19,208 nt of DNA from Clostridiales bacterium UBA1752 (GCA_002314835.1 DCHM01000014.1:7940-27147), one strand, 5' to 3'. Shown: positions 1 through 8,184, counted from the first letter of the stretch. A program made the numbers and translations. The notes: a model not told the origin generated them from the sequence alone.

Positions 1-570
1 GGGCTCGCCGTTTCACAAAGCAGCTGGACCTACAAGGGCTTTGACGTCAGGCATCTGACGCAGAGTGAGCTAATAAAGTTTTTGTCTCACCACGAGATAG
101 CGTCGCACTCATATACACATCCCTACCTCGACCGCATTTCACACGATGAATGCGTGAAGGAAATGCGCCTTGACAAATCTGCCTGCACCAAGTGGTTTGG
201 CAGAGTGCCCGTCGGTATGGCGTACCCCATGGGGACGTATTCGGATGACGTAGTACAGGTGCTCTACGACCTCGGCTATCGTTATGCGAGGACGACGGGG
301 GCATCGCACGGCTTTGACGTGCAGACCGACCTATTAAGATTTAAGCCGACATGCCACCACAACGACGACGCGCTTTTTGAGCTTGCGGAGGAGTTTATCA
401 AAGCAAAGACCGACAAGGATATGCTGTTTTACGTTTGGGGCCACTCCTACGAGCTTGAAGCCGACGGCAACCGCGACAGGCTTACGAGGCTTTGCAGGAT
501 GATTTCGGAGTGTGACGACGTATTCTGCGGCACAAACAGACAGGTGCTTTTGGAGCGTACAGATGACTAA
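1..570 (+). CDS. Polysaccharide deacetylase (NodB-type), C-terminal part; 5' end outside window
   Basis: This is the last 189 codons of a carbohydrate esterase family 4 type deacetylase, a metal-dependent enzyme that removes N-acetyl (or O-acetyl) groups from peptidoglycan or another polysaccharide. The reading frame is open from base 1, so the true start lies upstream of the window. The metal-binding motif 2 is visible as HSYTHP at 106-123, with both histidines present. The motif-3 region AYPMGTYSDDV follows at about 220-252, then the late segment VWGHSYELE near 433-460, which is typical of this family in Firmicutes. Motif 1, with the catalytic Asp, would be in the missing part. The stop codon overlaps the start of the carboxypeptidase gene by 8 bases, so the two are translationally coupled. 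Substrate is not determinable; peptidoglycan is a reasonable guess from the neighbour. Confidence 0.85.
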   Translation, partial: GLAVSQSSWTYKGFDVRHLTQSELIKFLSHHEIASHSYTHPYLDRISHDECVKEMRLDKSACTKWFGRVPVGMAYPMGTYSDDVVQVLYDLGYRYARTTGASHGFDVQTDLLRFKPTCHHNDDALFELAEEFIKAKTDKDMLFYVWGHSYELEADGNRDRLTRLCRMISECDDVFCGTNRQVLLERTDD

Positions 571-1612
571 AAAAAGACGCAAAAATAAAAAAAGCACGCT
601 CGCTTCGGCACTGTTTTTAATCGCAGTGATTGTCTCGGTAGTGCTTATCTGCATTTCTGTAGGGGACAAGGGCGAGGTTTCAGCTGACGTATCAAACGCT
701 TTGACGAGCGAAACCTCAGAGACGTCACCCGAACAAAGTGCGGCAGATATCAGCGAAGCTGACGAAAGCACTGAGAGCACCGAAAGCGAAATAAGCACCG
801 AACCTCCTTTTGAGCCTTACGTCATAGACCAAGGCCTATACAGCGCCGAGGCGGTAGTTTACGACCGCGCCACAGATACGGTTATCGCCGCAAAGGACGC
901 TTATACCCGTATGGCGCCGGCCTCGCTGACCAAGATAGCGACTGCTATTACGGTTATCGAGATGTGCGACGACCTTGACGAAAAGCTGACCTGCACGCAG
1001 GATACGGTTAACGTTACTTACCTTGCAGGAGCTTCGGTTGTCGGCTTTAAGGGCGGCGAAAAAGCTACGGTTATGGATATGCTTTACGGCGTGATGCTGC
1101 CTTCTGGCGCTGACGCCGCTATCACGCTCGCTATCAGATTCGGCGGCAGTGAAACGGGATTTGCCGAAATAATCAATCAAAAAATGGATAAAATCGGTTT
1201 GACCGATACTCATTTCTGCAACGTCACGGGACTCGACGAGGACGGGCATTACAGCACCGCCGCGGATATGGCGATACTGCTCGATTACTGCCTCGACAAC
1301 GAGACTTTCAGACGTTTGTGCACGACGAAATATTATACCCTGCAGACCTGCTCAAAGCACGAGGGCGGCATCGAGGTCACAAACACCGCCTACACTGCTT
1401 TTACAAAAGCAGGCTTGCTGAGCAGTTATTTTAAGGGCGGCAAGACCGGCACGACAGACGCCGCAGGCAGATGCCTAGCCGGACTGTGCGTCATAGACGA
1501 CCGCGAGTACGTCACGGTTACGCTCGGCGCAGGCGGAGACGCCGCAGACGGATATATCGCGTGCGATTTTATATACTTGTCCGAAACGGTTATACCTCAA
1601 ATCAATTATTAA
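563..1612 (+). CDS. D-alanyl-D-alanine carboxypeptidase, serine family S11, membrane-anchored
   Basis: This is a low-molecular-weight penicillin-binding protein that trims the terminal D-Ala from peptidoglycan stem peptides outside the membrane. I chose the ATG at 563 (349 aa): it gives a basic N-terminus (MTKKRRKNKK) followed by a membrane segment at about residues 12-33, and it overlaps the upstream stop by 8 bases. A Ser/Glu/Thr-rich linker (about 35-82) holds the catalytic domain away from the membrane. Catalytic motifs are SLTK (Ser121, Lys124) and KTG (294-296). The middle motif, usually SxN, reads SGA at 181-183 followed by Asp184, so the expected Asn is Ala here. The C-terminal amphipathic-anchor domain of PBP5 is absent; the N-terminal helix anchors the protein instead. 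Family assignment is firm; exact physiological role is inferred. Confidence 0.93.
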   Translation: MTKKRRKNKKSTLASALFLIAVIVSVVLICISVGDKGEVSADVSNALTSETSETSPEQSAADISEADESTESTESEISTEPPFEPYVIDQGLYSAEAVVYDRATDTVIAAKDAYTRMAPASLTKIATAITVIEMCDDLDEKLTCTQDTVNVTYLAGASVVGFKGGEKATVMDMLYGVMLPSGADAAITLAIRFGGSETGFAEIINQKMDKIGLTDTHFCNVTGLDEDGHYSTAADMAILLDYCLDNETFRRLCTTKYYTLQTCSKHEGGIEVTNTAYTAFTKAGLLSSYFKGGKTGTTDAAGRCLAGLCVIDDREYVTVTLGAGGDAADGYIACDFIYLSETVIPQINY

Positions 1613-1622
1613 GGAGACTGTT

Positions 1623-3329
1623 ATGCAGTTTACATACGACAAAAGCGGTTTTTATTTAGACGGCAAGCCTTTTAGGTTTATTTCGGGTACTATACATTAT
1701 TTCAGAGTACCAAAAGAGTTTTACCGCGACCGCCTCACCAAGCTCAAAGAGTGCGGCTTTAACGCCGTCGAAACCTACGTCGCGTGGAATATGATAGAGC
1801 GCGAGGAGGGAGTCTTTGACTACGGCGAAAGCTACGACCTCGGGATGTTTTTGGACATAGCCAAGGAGCTCGGCTTGTACGCTATCGTCAGACCCGGTCC
1901 GTATATCTGTGCGGAATGGGATTTTGGCGGACTGCCTGCATGGCTTTTGGCAAAGGACCTCACCGTCCGCACCCACGACACTCTGTATCTCTCGTATGTA
2001 AAACGCTATTTCACGAGCCTCTTTGATATTCTGCGCCCGAGACTTTTGTCAAATGGCGGCAACATATTGATGATGCAGGTCGAGAATGAATACGGCAGCT
2101 ACGGCAGCGACAAAGAGTATCTTATGGCAGTCAGAGATATGTATAAAGAGCTCGACATGGACGTCCTGCTCTTTACCTCCGACGGTCCTAACCTTGATAT
2201 GCTCAAAAACGGCACTGTTGACGGCTGTCTCGCTACCGTCAACTTCGGCTCGGGACCCAAGGCGGCGTTTGAAACGCTAAATACCGTTCTCCCCGACTGT
2301 CCTCCCATGTGTATGGAGTATTGGTGCGGCTGGTTTGACCACTGGACCGAGCAGCATCACGTCCGCTCGGCAGAGGATACCGCGGCGTGCTTTGACGAAA
2401 TGCTGTCGCTCGGCGCATCGGTCAACTTTTACGTCTTCTGCGGCGGCACCAACTTTGGCTTTATGAACGGCGCCAACCATTTTGAAGTCCTGCAGCCCAC
2501 CGTTACGAGCTACGACTACGACGCTCTGCTCGACGAGAGCGGCAGACGCACCGCTAAATATTACGCCGTCAGAGACGTTATCAAAAAGCACCTCGGCGAC
2601 TTTGAGACCAAGGACCTGCCCGAGCTGCCTGCAAAGGCTTACGGCAGGGTAGAACTTACCGAATCGTGCGACGCTTTTGATATGCTCGGCAGTGCCGTCG
2701 TTACGGATAAGCTGCTCACCGCCGAAGAGGCAGGCTATTACTACGGATATACGCTTTATTCGTTTGAAGCCGATAAGGGCACGCTCGAAATAAAGGGCGT
2801 CCACGACGTAGCGTACGTCTATGCCAACGAAAACCTTGTCGCTACACTTTACAGAGACCAAGAGACGCCTATACAGCTTAAAGAGTTCAGCGTCGTTGAC
2901 GTGCTCGTCGATAACCTCGGCAGAGTTAACTACGGTCCCGAATTACCCGACCGCAAAGGTATCGTCGGCTCGGTCACTGTCAACGGCAAAGAGGTGACAA
3001 GCTTTAGCATATTTGGCTTTGGCGACGATATGTGCCGCCGTGCCGACTATGAGGACGGTATCATTGACGCGGCACCCGTCATGCTGAGAGGCAGGTTTAA
3101 CGTAGATAAGGTTTGCGATACCTTCCTTTATCTGCCTACCTTCACGAGAGGCGTTGCATTTGTCAACGGCTTTAACCTCGGCAGATACCGCAAGGAAGGT
3201 CCGCAGGTTTCGCTCTACGTGCCCTCCAACATACTGCAAAAAGGCGAAAATATTATCGAAATCTTTGAGACCGAAGGCTTTGACGAGCCTTACGTCGTCT
3301 TTGATAATAAAATGAATTTAGGAGAATAA
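1623..3329 (+). CDS. Beta-galactosidase, glycoside hydrolase family 35, cytoplasmic
   Basis: A retaining exo-beta-galactosidase of family GH35, 568 aa. The TIM barrel occupies about residues 5-325. Family hallmarks are RPGPYICAEWDFGGLPAW (90-107), the acid/base Glu156 in QVENEYG, the nucleophile Glu232 in MEYWCGWFDHW, and the FCGGTNFGFMNGAN segment near 272-285. The C-terminal beta-sandwich contains GVAFVNGFNLGRY (near 508), the conserved jelly-roll motif of this family. The residue roles follow from alignment with human GLB1. There is no signal peptide or membrane segment, so it should act inside the cell on imported galactosides. An AAGGAG ribosome binding site precedes the ATG, 10 nt after the carboxypeptidase stop. 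No sugar transporter lies in the visible part of the operon. Confidence 0.96.
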   Translation: MQFTYDKSGFYLDGKPFRFISGTIHYFRVPKEFYRDRLTKLKECGFNAVETYVAWNMIEREEGVFDYGESYDLGMFLDIAKELGLYAIVRPGPYICAEWDFGGLPAWLLAKDLTVRTHDTLYLSYVKRYFTSLFDILRPRLLSNGGNILMMQVENEYGSYGSDKEYLMAVRDMYKELDMDVLLFTSDGPNLDMLKNGTVDGCLATVNFGSGPKAAFETLNTVLPDCPPMCMEYWCGWFDHWTEQHHVRSAEDTAACFDEMLSLGASVNFYVFCGGTNFGFMNGANHFEVLQPTVTSYDYDALLDESGRRTAKYYAVRDVIKKHLGDFETKDLPELPAKAYGRVELTESCDAFDMLGSAVVTDKLLTAEEAGYYYGYTLYSFEADKGTLEIKGVHDVAYVYANENLVATLYRDQETPIQLKEFSVVDVLVDNLGRVNYGPELPDRKGIVGSVTVNGKEVTSFSIFGFGDDMCRRADYEDGIIDAAPVMLRGRFNVDKVCDTFLYLPTFTRGVAFVNGFNLGRYRKEGPQVSLYVPSNILQKGENIIEIFETEGFDEPYVVFDNKMNLGE

Positions 3330-3334
3330 TCTAT

Positions 3335-5134
3335 ATGGCTGATAATAGAATCCCCAAGAGAAGCGAAGTTGCAAAGGAAAATACCTGGGCACTTGAAGAC
3401 CTCTACGCCACCGACGACAAGTGGTTTGAAGCGCTTGCCGAGGTGGATAAATTCTGCGAAAGAATGCAGGGCTTTAAGGGCAAGCTCGGCGAGAGCGCAC
3501 AGTCGCTTTTGTCATATCTCAGATTTGACGACGAGATTACCGACAAGCTCGAAAGGCTCGCCAACTACGCTATGCGTAAAAACGACGAGGACACGGGCAA
3601 CTCCAAGTACGTCGATATGCGCGGCAAGTTTATGGGCGCATACGTCAAGCTAAACTCGGTTTCGGCTTTTGCCGCACCCGAAATAATGGCTATCTCCGAC
3701 GAGACGATAGAGGGCTTTTACAAGTCCGAGCCTGCGCTCGAGCTTTACCGCCGCGCGCTGACGCTCGTACGCCGCAAAAAGGCTCATATCCTAAGCGAGG
3801 CGGAGGAACGCATCCTCGCCGCAGTCGGCGAAGTCTGCGAAGGTCCTGAAACGATGGCAGGCGTTTTCCGAAATGCCGACCTCAAATATCCCGACGTTAC
3901 CGACTCAAAGGGTGAGAGCCATCAGCTCACCTCGGGCAGTTATATTTCGCTCGTTTCGGGCCCCGACAGAGTGCTGAGAAAGAATGCGTTTGACACCCTT
4001 TACACCACCCTCATGAGCTGGAAGAATACGAGCGCCGCATTCCTCGATGGTCAGATGAAACAGCTAAAGTTCTACGCCGATATGCGTAAATACGATAGCA
4101 CCATCGAGGCTTCGCTCGACAGAACCGAGGTTCCCACCGAGGTTTACTACAACCTCATTGACGCAGTTCACGAAAAAATGCCGTATATGTATAAGTACAC
4201 CGAGCTACGCAAAAAACTGCTCGGCGTTGACGAACTGCACATGTACGACCTCTATAACCCCATAGTCGCAGACGCCGATGAAACCATCACGTTTGAACAG
4301 GCTAAGGAAATCGTTAAAAAGGCTCTTGCACCTCTCGGTGCGGATTATATCAAAAACCTCACCATCGGACTTGAGAGCCGCTGGATAGACGTTTACGAAA
4401 ATGAAGGCAAGCGCAGTGGCGCATACTCAGCAGGAGGCAGACCTCATCCTTACGTTCTGCTGAACCACAAGGACAACCTCGACTGTATGTTTACCCTCGC
4501 ACACGAGATGGGCCACGCAATGCACTCCTTCTACAGCTGCCAAAATCAGCCTACGGTCTATGCCGAGTACGTTATCTTTGTTGCCGAGGTCGCTTCGACC
4601 TGCAACGAGGTGCTTTTGATGAAGTATCTGCTCGCCAACACGACCGACAAGAGCAAAAAGGCTTATCTCATCAATCACTTCCTCGAGCAGTACCGCACCA
4701 CGCTTTACAGACAGACTATGTTTGCCGAGTTTGAGCTCGAGCTTAACCGCATGGTCGAGAGGGGAGAGGCACTTACCGCCGACGCTCTCAACCAAAAGTA
4801 TTATGACCTCAACAAGCTCTATTACGGCGACAAGATGGTAGTTGACGACCTTATCGCAGTCGAGTGGTCGCGTATTCCTCACTTTTTCTACAATTATTAT
4901 GTTTTCCAGTACGCTACCGGCTTTAGCGCAGCAGTTGCACTGGCAAACCGCATACTCACCCTCGGTGAGCCTGCCGTTAAGGATTATCTCAAGTTCCTGT
5001 CGAGCGGCGGCTCTGCCGACCCCATTTCACTTCTCAAGATTGCAGGCGTAGATATGTCCACTCCCGTTCCCGTCAAGTCGGCGCTCGATATGTTCGGTGA
5101 GCTGATAGACGAAATGGGCGACCTGCTCAAATAA
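3335..5134 (+). CDS. pepF: Oligoendopeptidase F (M3B zinc peptidase)
   Basis: A cytoplasmic zinc endopeptidase that cleaves oligopeptides and belongs to peptidase family M3, subfamily B. Its 599-aa length is normal for PepF. The zinc site is HEMGH at residues 390-394 (His390 and His394 as ligands, Glu391 as catalytic base), and the third ligand is Glu418 in FVAEVAST. The surrounding segment with QPTVYAEY is typical of PepF. No signal peptide is present. The start has an AGGAG site (about 3322-3326) and lies 5 nt after the beta-galactosidase stop. The stop codon overlaps the next ATG by one base (TAATG), indicating coupling to the DUF368 gene. The likely job is peptide turnover; a link to recycled cell-wall peptides is only suggested by neighbours. 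Confidence 0.97.
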   Translation: MADNRIPKRSEVAKENTWALEDLYATDDKWFEALAEVDKFCERMQGFKGKLGESAQSLLSYLRFDDEITDKLERLANYAMRKNDEDTGNSKYVDMRGKFMGAYVKLNSVSAFAAPEIMAISDETIEGFYKSEPALELYRRALTLVRRKKAHILSEAEERILAAVGEVCEGPETMAGVFRNADLKYPDVTDSKGESHQLTSGSYISLVSGPDRVLRKNAFDTLYTTLMSWKNTSAAFLDGQMKQLKFYADMRKYDSTIEASLDRTEVPTEVYYNLIDAVHEKMPYMYKYTELRKKLLGVDELHMYDLYNPIVADADETITFEQAKEIVKKALAPLGADYIKNLTIGLESRWIDVYENEGKRSGAYSAGGRPHPYVLLNHKDNLDCMFTLAHEMGHAMHSFYSCQNQPTVYAEYVIFVAEVASTCNEVLLMKYLLANTTDKSKKAYLINHFLEQYRTTLYRQTMFAEFELELNRMVERGEALTADALNQKYYDLNKLYYGDKMVVDDLIAVEWSRIPHFFYNYYVFQYATGFSAAVALANRILTLGEPAVKDYLKFLSSGGSADPISLLKIAGVDMSTPVPVKSALDMFGELIDEMGDLLK

Positions 5135-5970
5135 TGCGAAGCAAGGGCTTTTTCACCGACATTATCAGGTTTTTACAGGGCTTTTTGGTAGGCTCGGGCG
5201 CAGTGCTCCCGGGCATCAGCGGAGGAGCGCTGTGTATGTCCTTCGGCTATTATCTGCCGATGATAGAGATTATCTCAAACCCCAAGAACATCAAAAAATA
5301 TCTGCGCCTCGTCATTGCCTTCGGGCTCGGCTGGCTCGTTTCGTTCTTTGTGTGCGCCAAGCTTATAGGCGTGTTTTTTGAGAAATACGAGTTTGAAGCG
5401 ACGTTGATTTTCGGCGGACTGATTATCGGCTCACTGCCTCAGCTTATCAAGGATGCAAACAAAAACGGAGTTACCAAGGGCTGTTATATCGGTCTCGGCT
5501 GCGGCTTTGCTTTTACATCCGCTTTGATGCTCTGCGTTACGATGTTTAGCGCATCGCTGACACCAAACGCATTTTGGTACGCCTTCAACGGCGTGCTGTG
5601 GGGACTGAGCCTTATATTCCCGGGGTTTAATACCACGCCGATAACCGTTTCGCTCGGCATATACGACGCATGGGCGAGCGGAGTGGGGGCGTTTGACGTC
5701 TCAGTACTGTTGCCGTGGCTTTTGGCACTCGTCGTGACGGCGTTTGTGCTGTCGCGCACGGTCAGTTCTCTCGTTAAAAAGCACCTCGCCACCGTCAGCT
5801 ACGTTATGATAGGCGTAGTTTCGGCGTCAACTGCCGTTATGCTCGTGCAGACGATAACGGCTCAGACGTTTGACACCGTCAAAATCATACTTATACCCGT
5901 TTTGATTTTGACAGGCGCAGGTCTTGCTTTTGTGCTCGACAAACTGACAAACAAGGAGAAACAAGTATGA
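5134..5970 (+). CDS. DUF368 family membrane protein, probable polyprenyl-phosphate transporter (PopT-like)
   Basis: A 278-aa polytopic membrane protein of the DUF368 family. Members (named PopT) have been shown to move undecaprenyl phosphate across the membrane, recycling the lipid carrier used for peptidoglycan and other envelope polymers. The first half carries the hallmark LPGISGG (residues 25-31), and the second half carries the related FPGFNTTP (162-169) at the equivalent place in the internal repeat. The second motif has lost the usual SG pair. About eight hydrophobic segments are visible, for example near 60-80, 90-102, 117-138, 148-165, 190-208, 220-240 and 250-268. Start and stop overlap PepF (TAATG) and the SGNH gene (ATGA). 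Family call is good; the specific substrate is inherited from the family and not shown here. Confidence 0.85.
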   Translation: MRSKGFFTDIIRFLQGFLVGSGAVLPGISGGALCMSFGYYLPMIEIISNPKNIKKYLRLVIAFGLGWLVSFFVCAKLIGVFFEKYEFEATLIFGGLIIGSLPQLIKDANKNGVTKGCYIGLGCGFAFTSALMLCVTMFSASLTPNAFWYAFNGVLWGLSLIFPGFNTTPITVSLGIYDAWASGVGAFDVSVLLPWLLALVVTAFVLSRTVSSLVKKHLATVSYVMIGVVSASTAVMLVQTITAQTFDTVKIILIPVLILTGAGLAFVLDKLTNKEKQV

Positions 5971-7406
5971 AAAAAGCATTGTGCTTGCTCTTGGTTTTTA
6001 TACTCGCTCTGCTATCGTCCTGCACGCAGTCGCGATGGGATGAGTCTGCGGAAGCAAAATCCTACACGGTTTATTATGCCGCAGAGAATAAATCATACGC
6101 AGACGCAGTTATCGAGGCTATCGGCGGCTTTGGCATCACCGCCACTGGTGCGCTATACGACGGCACCTTTGGCGAAAACGCCATCGTCGTCGGCTACGTC
6201 GAAAATGAGATTATCGACGGCATCGTTGACGGCTACAGCATCAACGCTTATTCACTTTGCAATGCGGGCGGCGTATTTTATATCGGGGGCAGAAAAGATT
6301 TTACCGATATGTCGGATGCGGTCGAGATGTTCCTTTATTATTTTATTACCGATAAAGACACCCTCGACCTCAGCGAGGACCGGCTTTTTACGCTCTCACC
6401 AAAGACGCTCGACAAAGCTACCGTCTGCGGCGTACCTCTCACCGAATACGAGATAGTTTACGGCGATAATCCCGGCGAAGCCATCAGCTATGAGGAGGTT
6501 GCATACAACCTCGCAAACCTGCTCGAAACCAAGACCGGCGCAAAGTTTGTAGTCAAGGACGAAAAGAGCACGCCCACCGAGCACGAAATCATTATCGGTG
6601 CTTCTTACACCCGTGCTTTGTCAAAAAAGTACCGCGCGTATATCCTCGACGACTGCAAGTTTGTCTGGGATATATCAGACGGCAATATCGTCATCGTCGG
6701 AGGAACACCTAACGCCATCTATTTTGGTGCCAAGGATATGTGCAGCTATCTCGAAATGCAGTACGGCACCGCTCAGGATGAAAATAAAAACCGTGCAAAA
6801 ACCGTTCGGCTTACCAAGGTCGCCTGCGTCGGCGACAGTATCACTCAGGGTGACGATGACGGGATGAATTATCCGACCTTCCTGCAAAGTATGCTCGGCT
6901 ATGAGTATATAGTCGGCAATTTCGGCAAATCTGGCTATTCTACACGCACACAGGACACTTATCCATACACAAAGACGGCTGAATATAACGCCGCCGTCGC
7001 ATTTGCCGCAGATATAGTCGTTTATATGCTCGGCACCAACGACTGCCAGCCTACAAAGACCTGGACGGATAATACAAAAGTCGAGTACAAAGCGGCTGCC
7101 AATATGATATTCGACGCGCTCGAGGAGGCAAACCCCGACGTAAAGATATACGTTTGCCTGCCTTCGATGCTGTTTGCAAACAACGTTTGGAGCAACTGGC
7201 AGAAATGGGGACAGCAGGTTAAAGACTACGCCGTGCCTCTCAACCGCGAGCTCGCCGAGGAGCGCGGTTATCAAATCATTGATATGTATAGCTGGTCACT
7301 CGCCAACAGCGCCGTCTTTAAGGACGGATTGCACCCGAGCGGAGTGACCTACAAGACCTTTGCCGAGCCGATTTACGAGGCTCTGCTTATAGATTTGGGC
7401 GAATGA
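5967..7406 (+). CDS. SGNH/GDSL-type hydrolase lipoprotein with two N-terminal accessory domains
   Basis: A 479-aa surface lipoprotein: signal peptide MKKALCLLLVFILALLSSC with lipobox LSSC (Cys19). The C-terminal third is an SGNH esterase domain. Block I is GDS with nucleophile Ser291; block II Gly is near 320-323 (NFGKSGYS); block III is GTND (356-359, Asn358); block V is DGLH with Asp453 and His456. All catalytic residues are present, so it should be an active esterase, plausibly removing acetyl groups from a glycan. Residues about 31-140 and 155-275 look like two copies of one alpha/beta module. Each ends in a strand pair resembling the N-terminal non-catalytic domain of alpha-glucuronidase or DUF4838 proteins (IVVGY...FYIGGR and IIIGA...IVIVGGT). 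It overlaps the DUF368 stop by 4 bases and has an AAGGAG site. Substrate unknown. Confidence 0.88.
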   Translation: MKKALCLLLVFILALLSSCTQSRWDESAEAKSYTVYYAAENKSYADAVIEAIGGFGITATGALYDGTFGENAIVVGYVENEIIDGIVDGYSINAYSLCNAGGVFYIGGRKDFTDMSDAVEMFLYYFITDKDTLDLSEDRLFTLSPKTLDKATVCGVPLTEYEIVYGDNPGEAISYEEVAYNLANLLETKTGAKFVVKDEKSTPTEHEIIIGASYTRALSKKYRAYILDDCKFVWDISDGNIVIVGGTPNAIYFGAKDMCSYLEMQYGTAQDENKNRAKTVRLTKVACVGDSITQGDDDGMNYPTFLQSMLGYEYIVGNFGKSGYSTRTQDTYPYTKTAEYNAAVAFAADIVVYMLGTNDCQPTKTWTDNTKVEYKAAANMIFDALEEANPDVKIYVCLPSMLFANNVWSNWQKWGQQVKDYAVPLNRELAEERGYQIIDMYSWSLANSAVFKDGLHPSGVTYKTFAEPIYEALLIDLGE

Positions 7407-7407
7407 T

Positions 7408-7830
7408 ATGAAAAAGATTGTTGTTTTAATAGTTTTATCCGCGCTTGTTTTAACATCCTGCAGTGCGGCGGTGTCTTTTACAGACGCAGAAAAATACGGC
7501 GAATATCTGATGGACGCAGGTTATACGGCTTATATCATCACAGACGACTATACCTCAACGCCTGAGTCTTTACAAACCACATTCACCACGATGCTTGTGC
7601 TTGAAATGGTACTGATGAAATCGGATGCCGATTTATTGCCCGAAAAAGCACTGCTCGCCGCTGACGGCGATCAGATGAACGTCATCGTCGTGTTTTATTT
7701 TGCTGACGAAGCCACCGCACAGCTGGCGATTAGCGCTATGGCAGACTATCAGGTCAGCGAATCAAACAAGCTCGATTTTAACCTCGAGCAGAGCGCAAAC
7801 GCACTCAAAATAGCTATTTCTCAGACGTAA
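7408..7830 (+). CDS. Small lipoprotein, unrecognised
   Basis: A 140-aa protein that I do not recognise. It has a lipoprotein signal peptide (MKKIVVLIVLSALVLTSC, lipobox LTSC, Cys18). The mature part of about 120 residues is acidic and appears to be a small alpha/beta fold, with predicted strands around AYIITDDY and MNVIVVFYFADEATAQLAISAM. The second stretch resembles a ferredoxin-like strand-helix unit in which a residue-poor strand is followed by DEATAQLA. It starts one nucleotide after the SGNH lipoprotein stop and is the last gene before the operon terminator, so it is probably made together with the SGNH enzyme and exposed on the same side of the membrane. No catalytic motif is visible. 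Confidence 0.75.
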   Translation: MKKIVVLIVLSALVLTSCSAAVSFTDAEKYGEYLMDAGYTAYIITDDYTSTPESLQTTFTTMLVLEMVLMKSDADLLPEKALLAADGDQMNVIVVFYFADEATAQLAISAMADYQVSESNKLDFNLEQSANALKIAISQT

Positions 7831-7832
7831 AG

Positions 7833-7870
7833 CAAAAAGCCCGATTGTTCGGCGGTTTATGGGCTTTTTG
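7833..7870 (+). terminator. Intrinsic terminator of the envelope operon
   Basis: A perfect 10-bp stem, caaaaagccc (7833-7842) pairing with gggctttttg (7861-7870), encloses an 18-nt loop just after the stop at 7830. The T run forms the 3' arm. It closes the seven-gene + strand operon. Confidence 0.85.
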
Positions 7871-7896
7871 TCCACAAAATCCGCAGATACAATACT

Positions 7897-8184
7897 ATGA
7901 AAAAAGCAGTTTTTAGGTCATTGGCTTTGTTGACCGCAGTGATAACGCTTTTGTCGTTATCCGGCTGTGGCACTAACGAAATAAAGACGGAACCCGACTA
8001 CTCGTTGCAAAAGGTCTTAAAATCAGGTCAGATGGTTTTGGGACTCGACATGGCTTTCCCACCTATGGGATTTGTGGACGACGACGGTGAAATAGTCGGG
8101 TTTGACATCGACGTGGCACGCGAGGTGCGCAGTCGTCTATGTAACCACGGTCGCCAACGATTGGATGTGTCTCTCGGTGTTTGA
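7897..8184 (+). pseudogene. Truncated solute-binding lipoprotein (SBP family 3), N-terminal fragment
   Basis: The first about 77 codons encode the start of an amino-acid-type periplasmic binding lipoprotein. There is a signal peptide with lipobox LSGC, then the family-3 opening KSGQMVLGLDMAFPPMGF and GEIVGFDIDVAREV. After about 8128 the frame leaves the family, reads about 18 unrelated residues and stops at 8184, while the +1 frame continues as an HD-GYP protein. A normal member needs roughly 170-200 more residues, so this cannot be a complete binding protein. The ATG at 7897 lacks a visible Shine-Dalgarno, and only 26 nt separate it from the upstream terminator. It is either a deletion-derived pseudogene or one side of an assembly join. 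Confidence 0.75.

Noticed and set aside
512..562. GTG-initiated N-terminal extension of the carboxypeptidase
   Set aside because: It would overlap the deacetylase gene by 59 bases and bury the basic start of the membrane anchor. The ATG at 563 has the normal short overlap.
670..810. Ser/Glu/Thr-rich repeat-like stretch in the carboxypeptidase
   Set aside because: It is a normal low-complexity linker between membrane anchor and catalytic domain, not a tandem repeat element.
8102..8184. Programmed ribosomal frameshift joining binding protein and HD-GYP frames
   Set aside because: No slippery heptamer or following stem-loop was seen at the junction, and a shift would still leave both domains missing most of their sequence.
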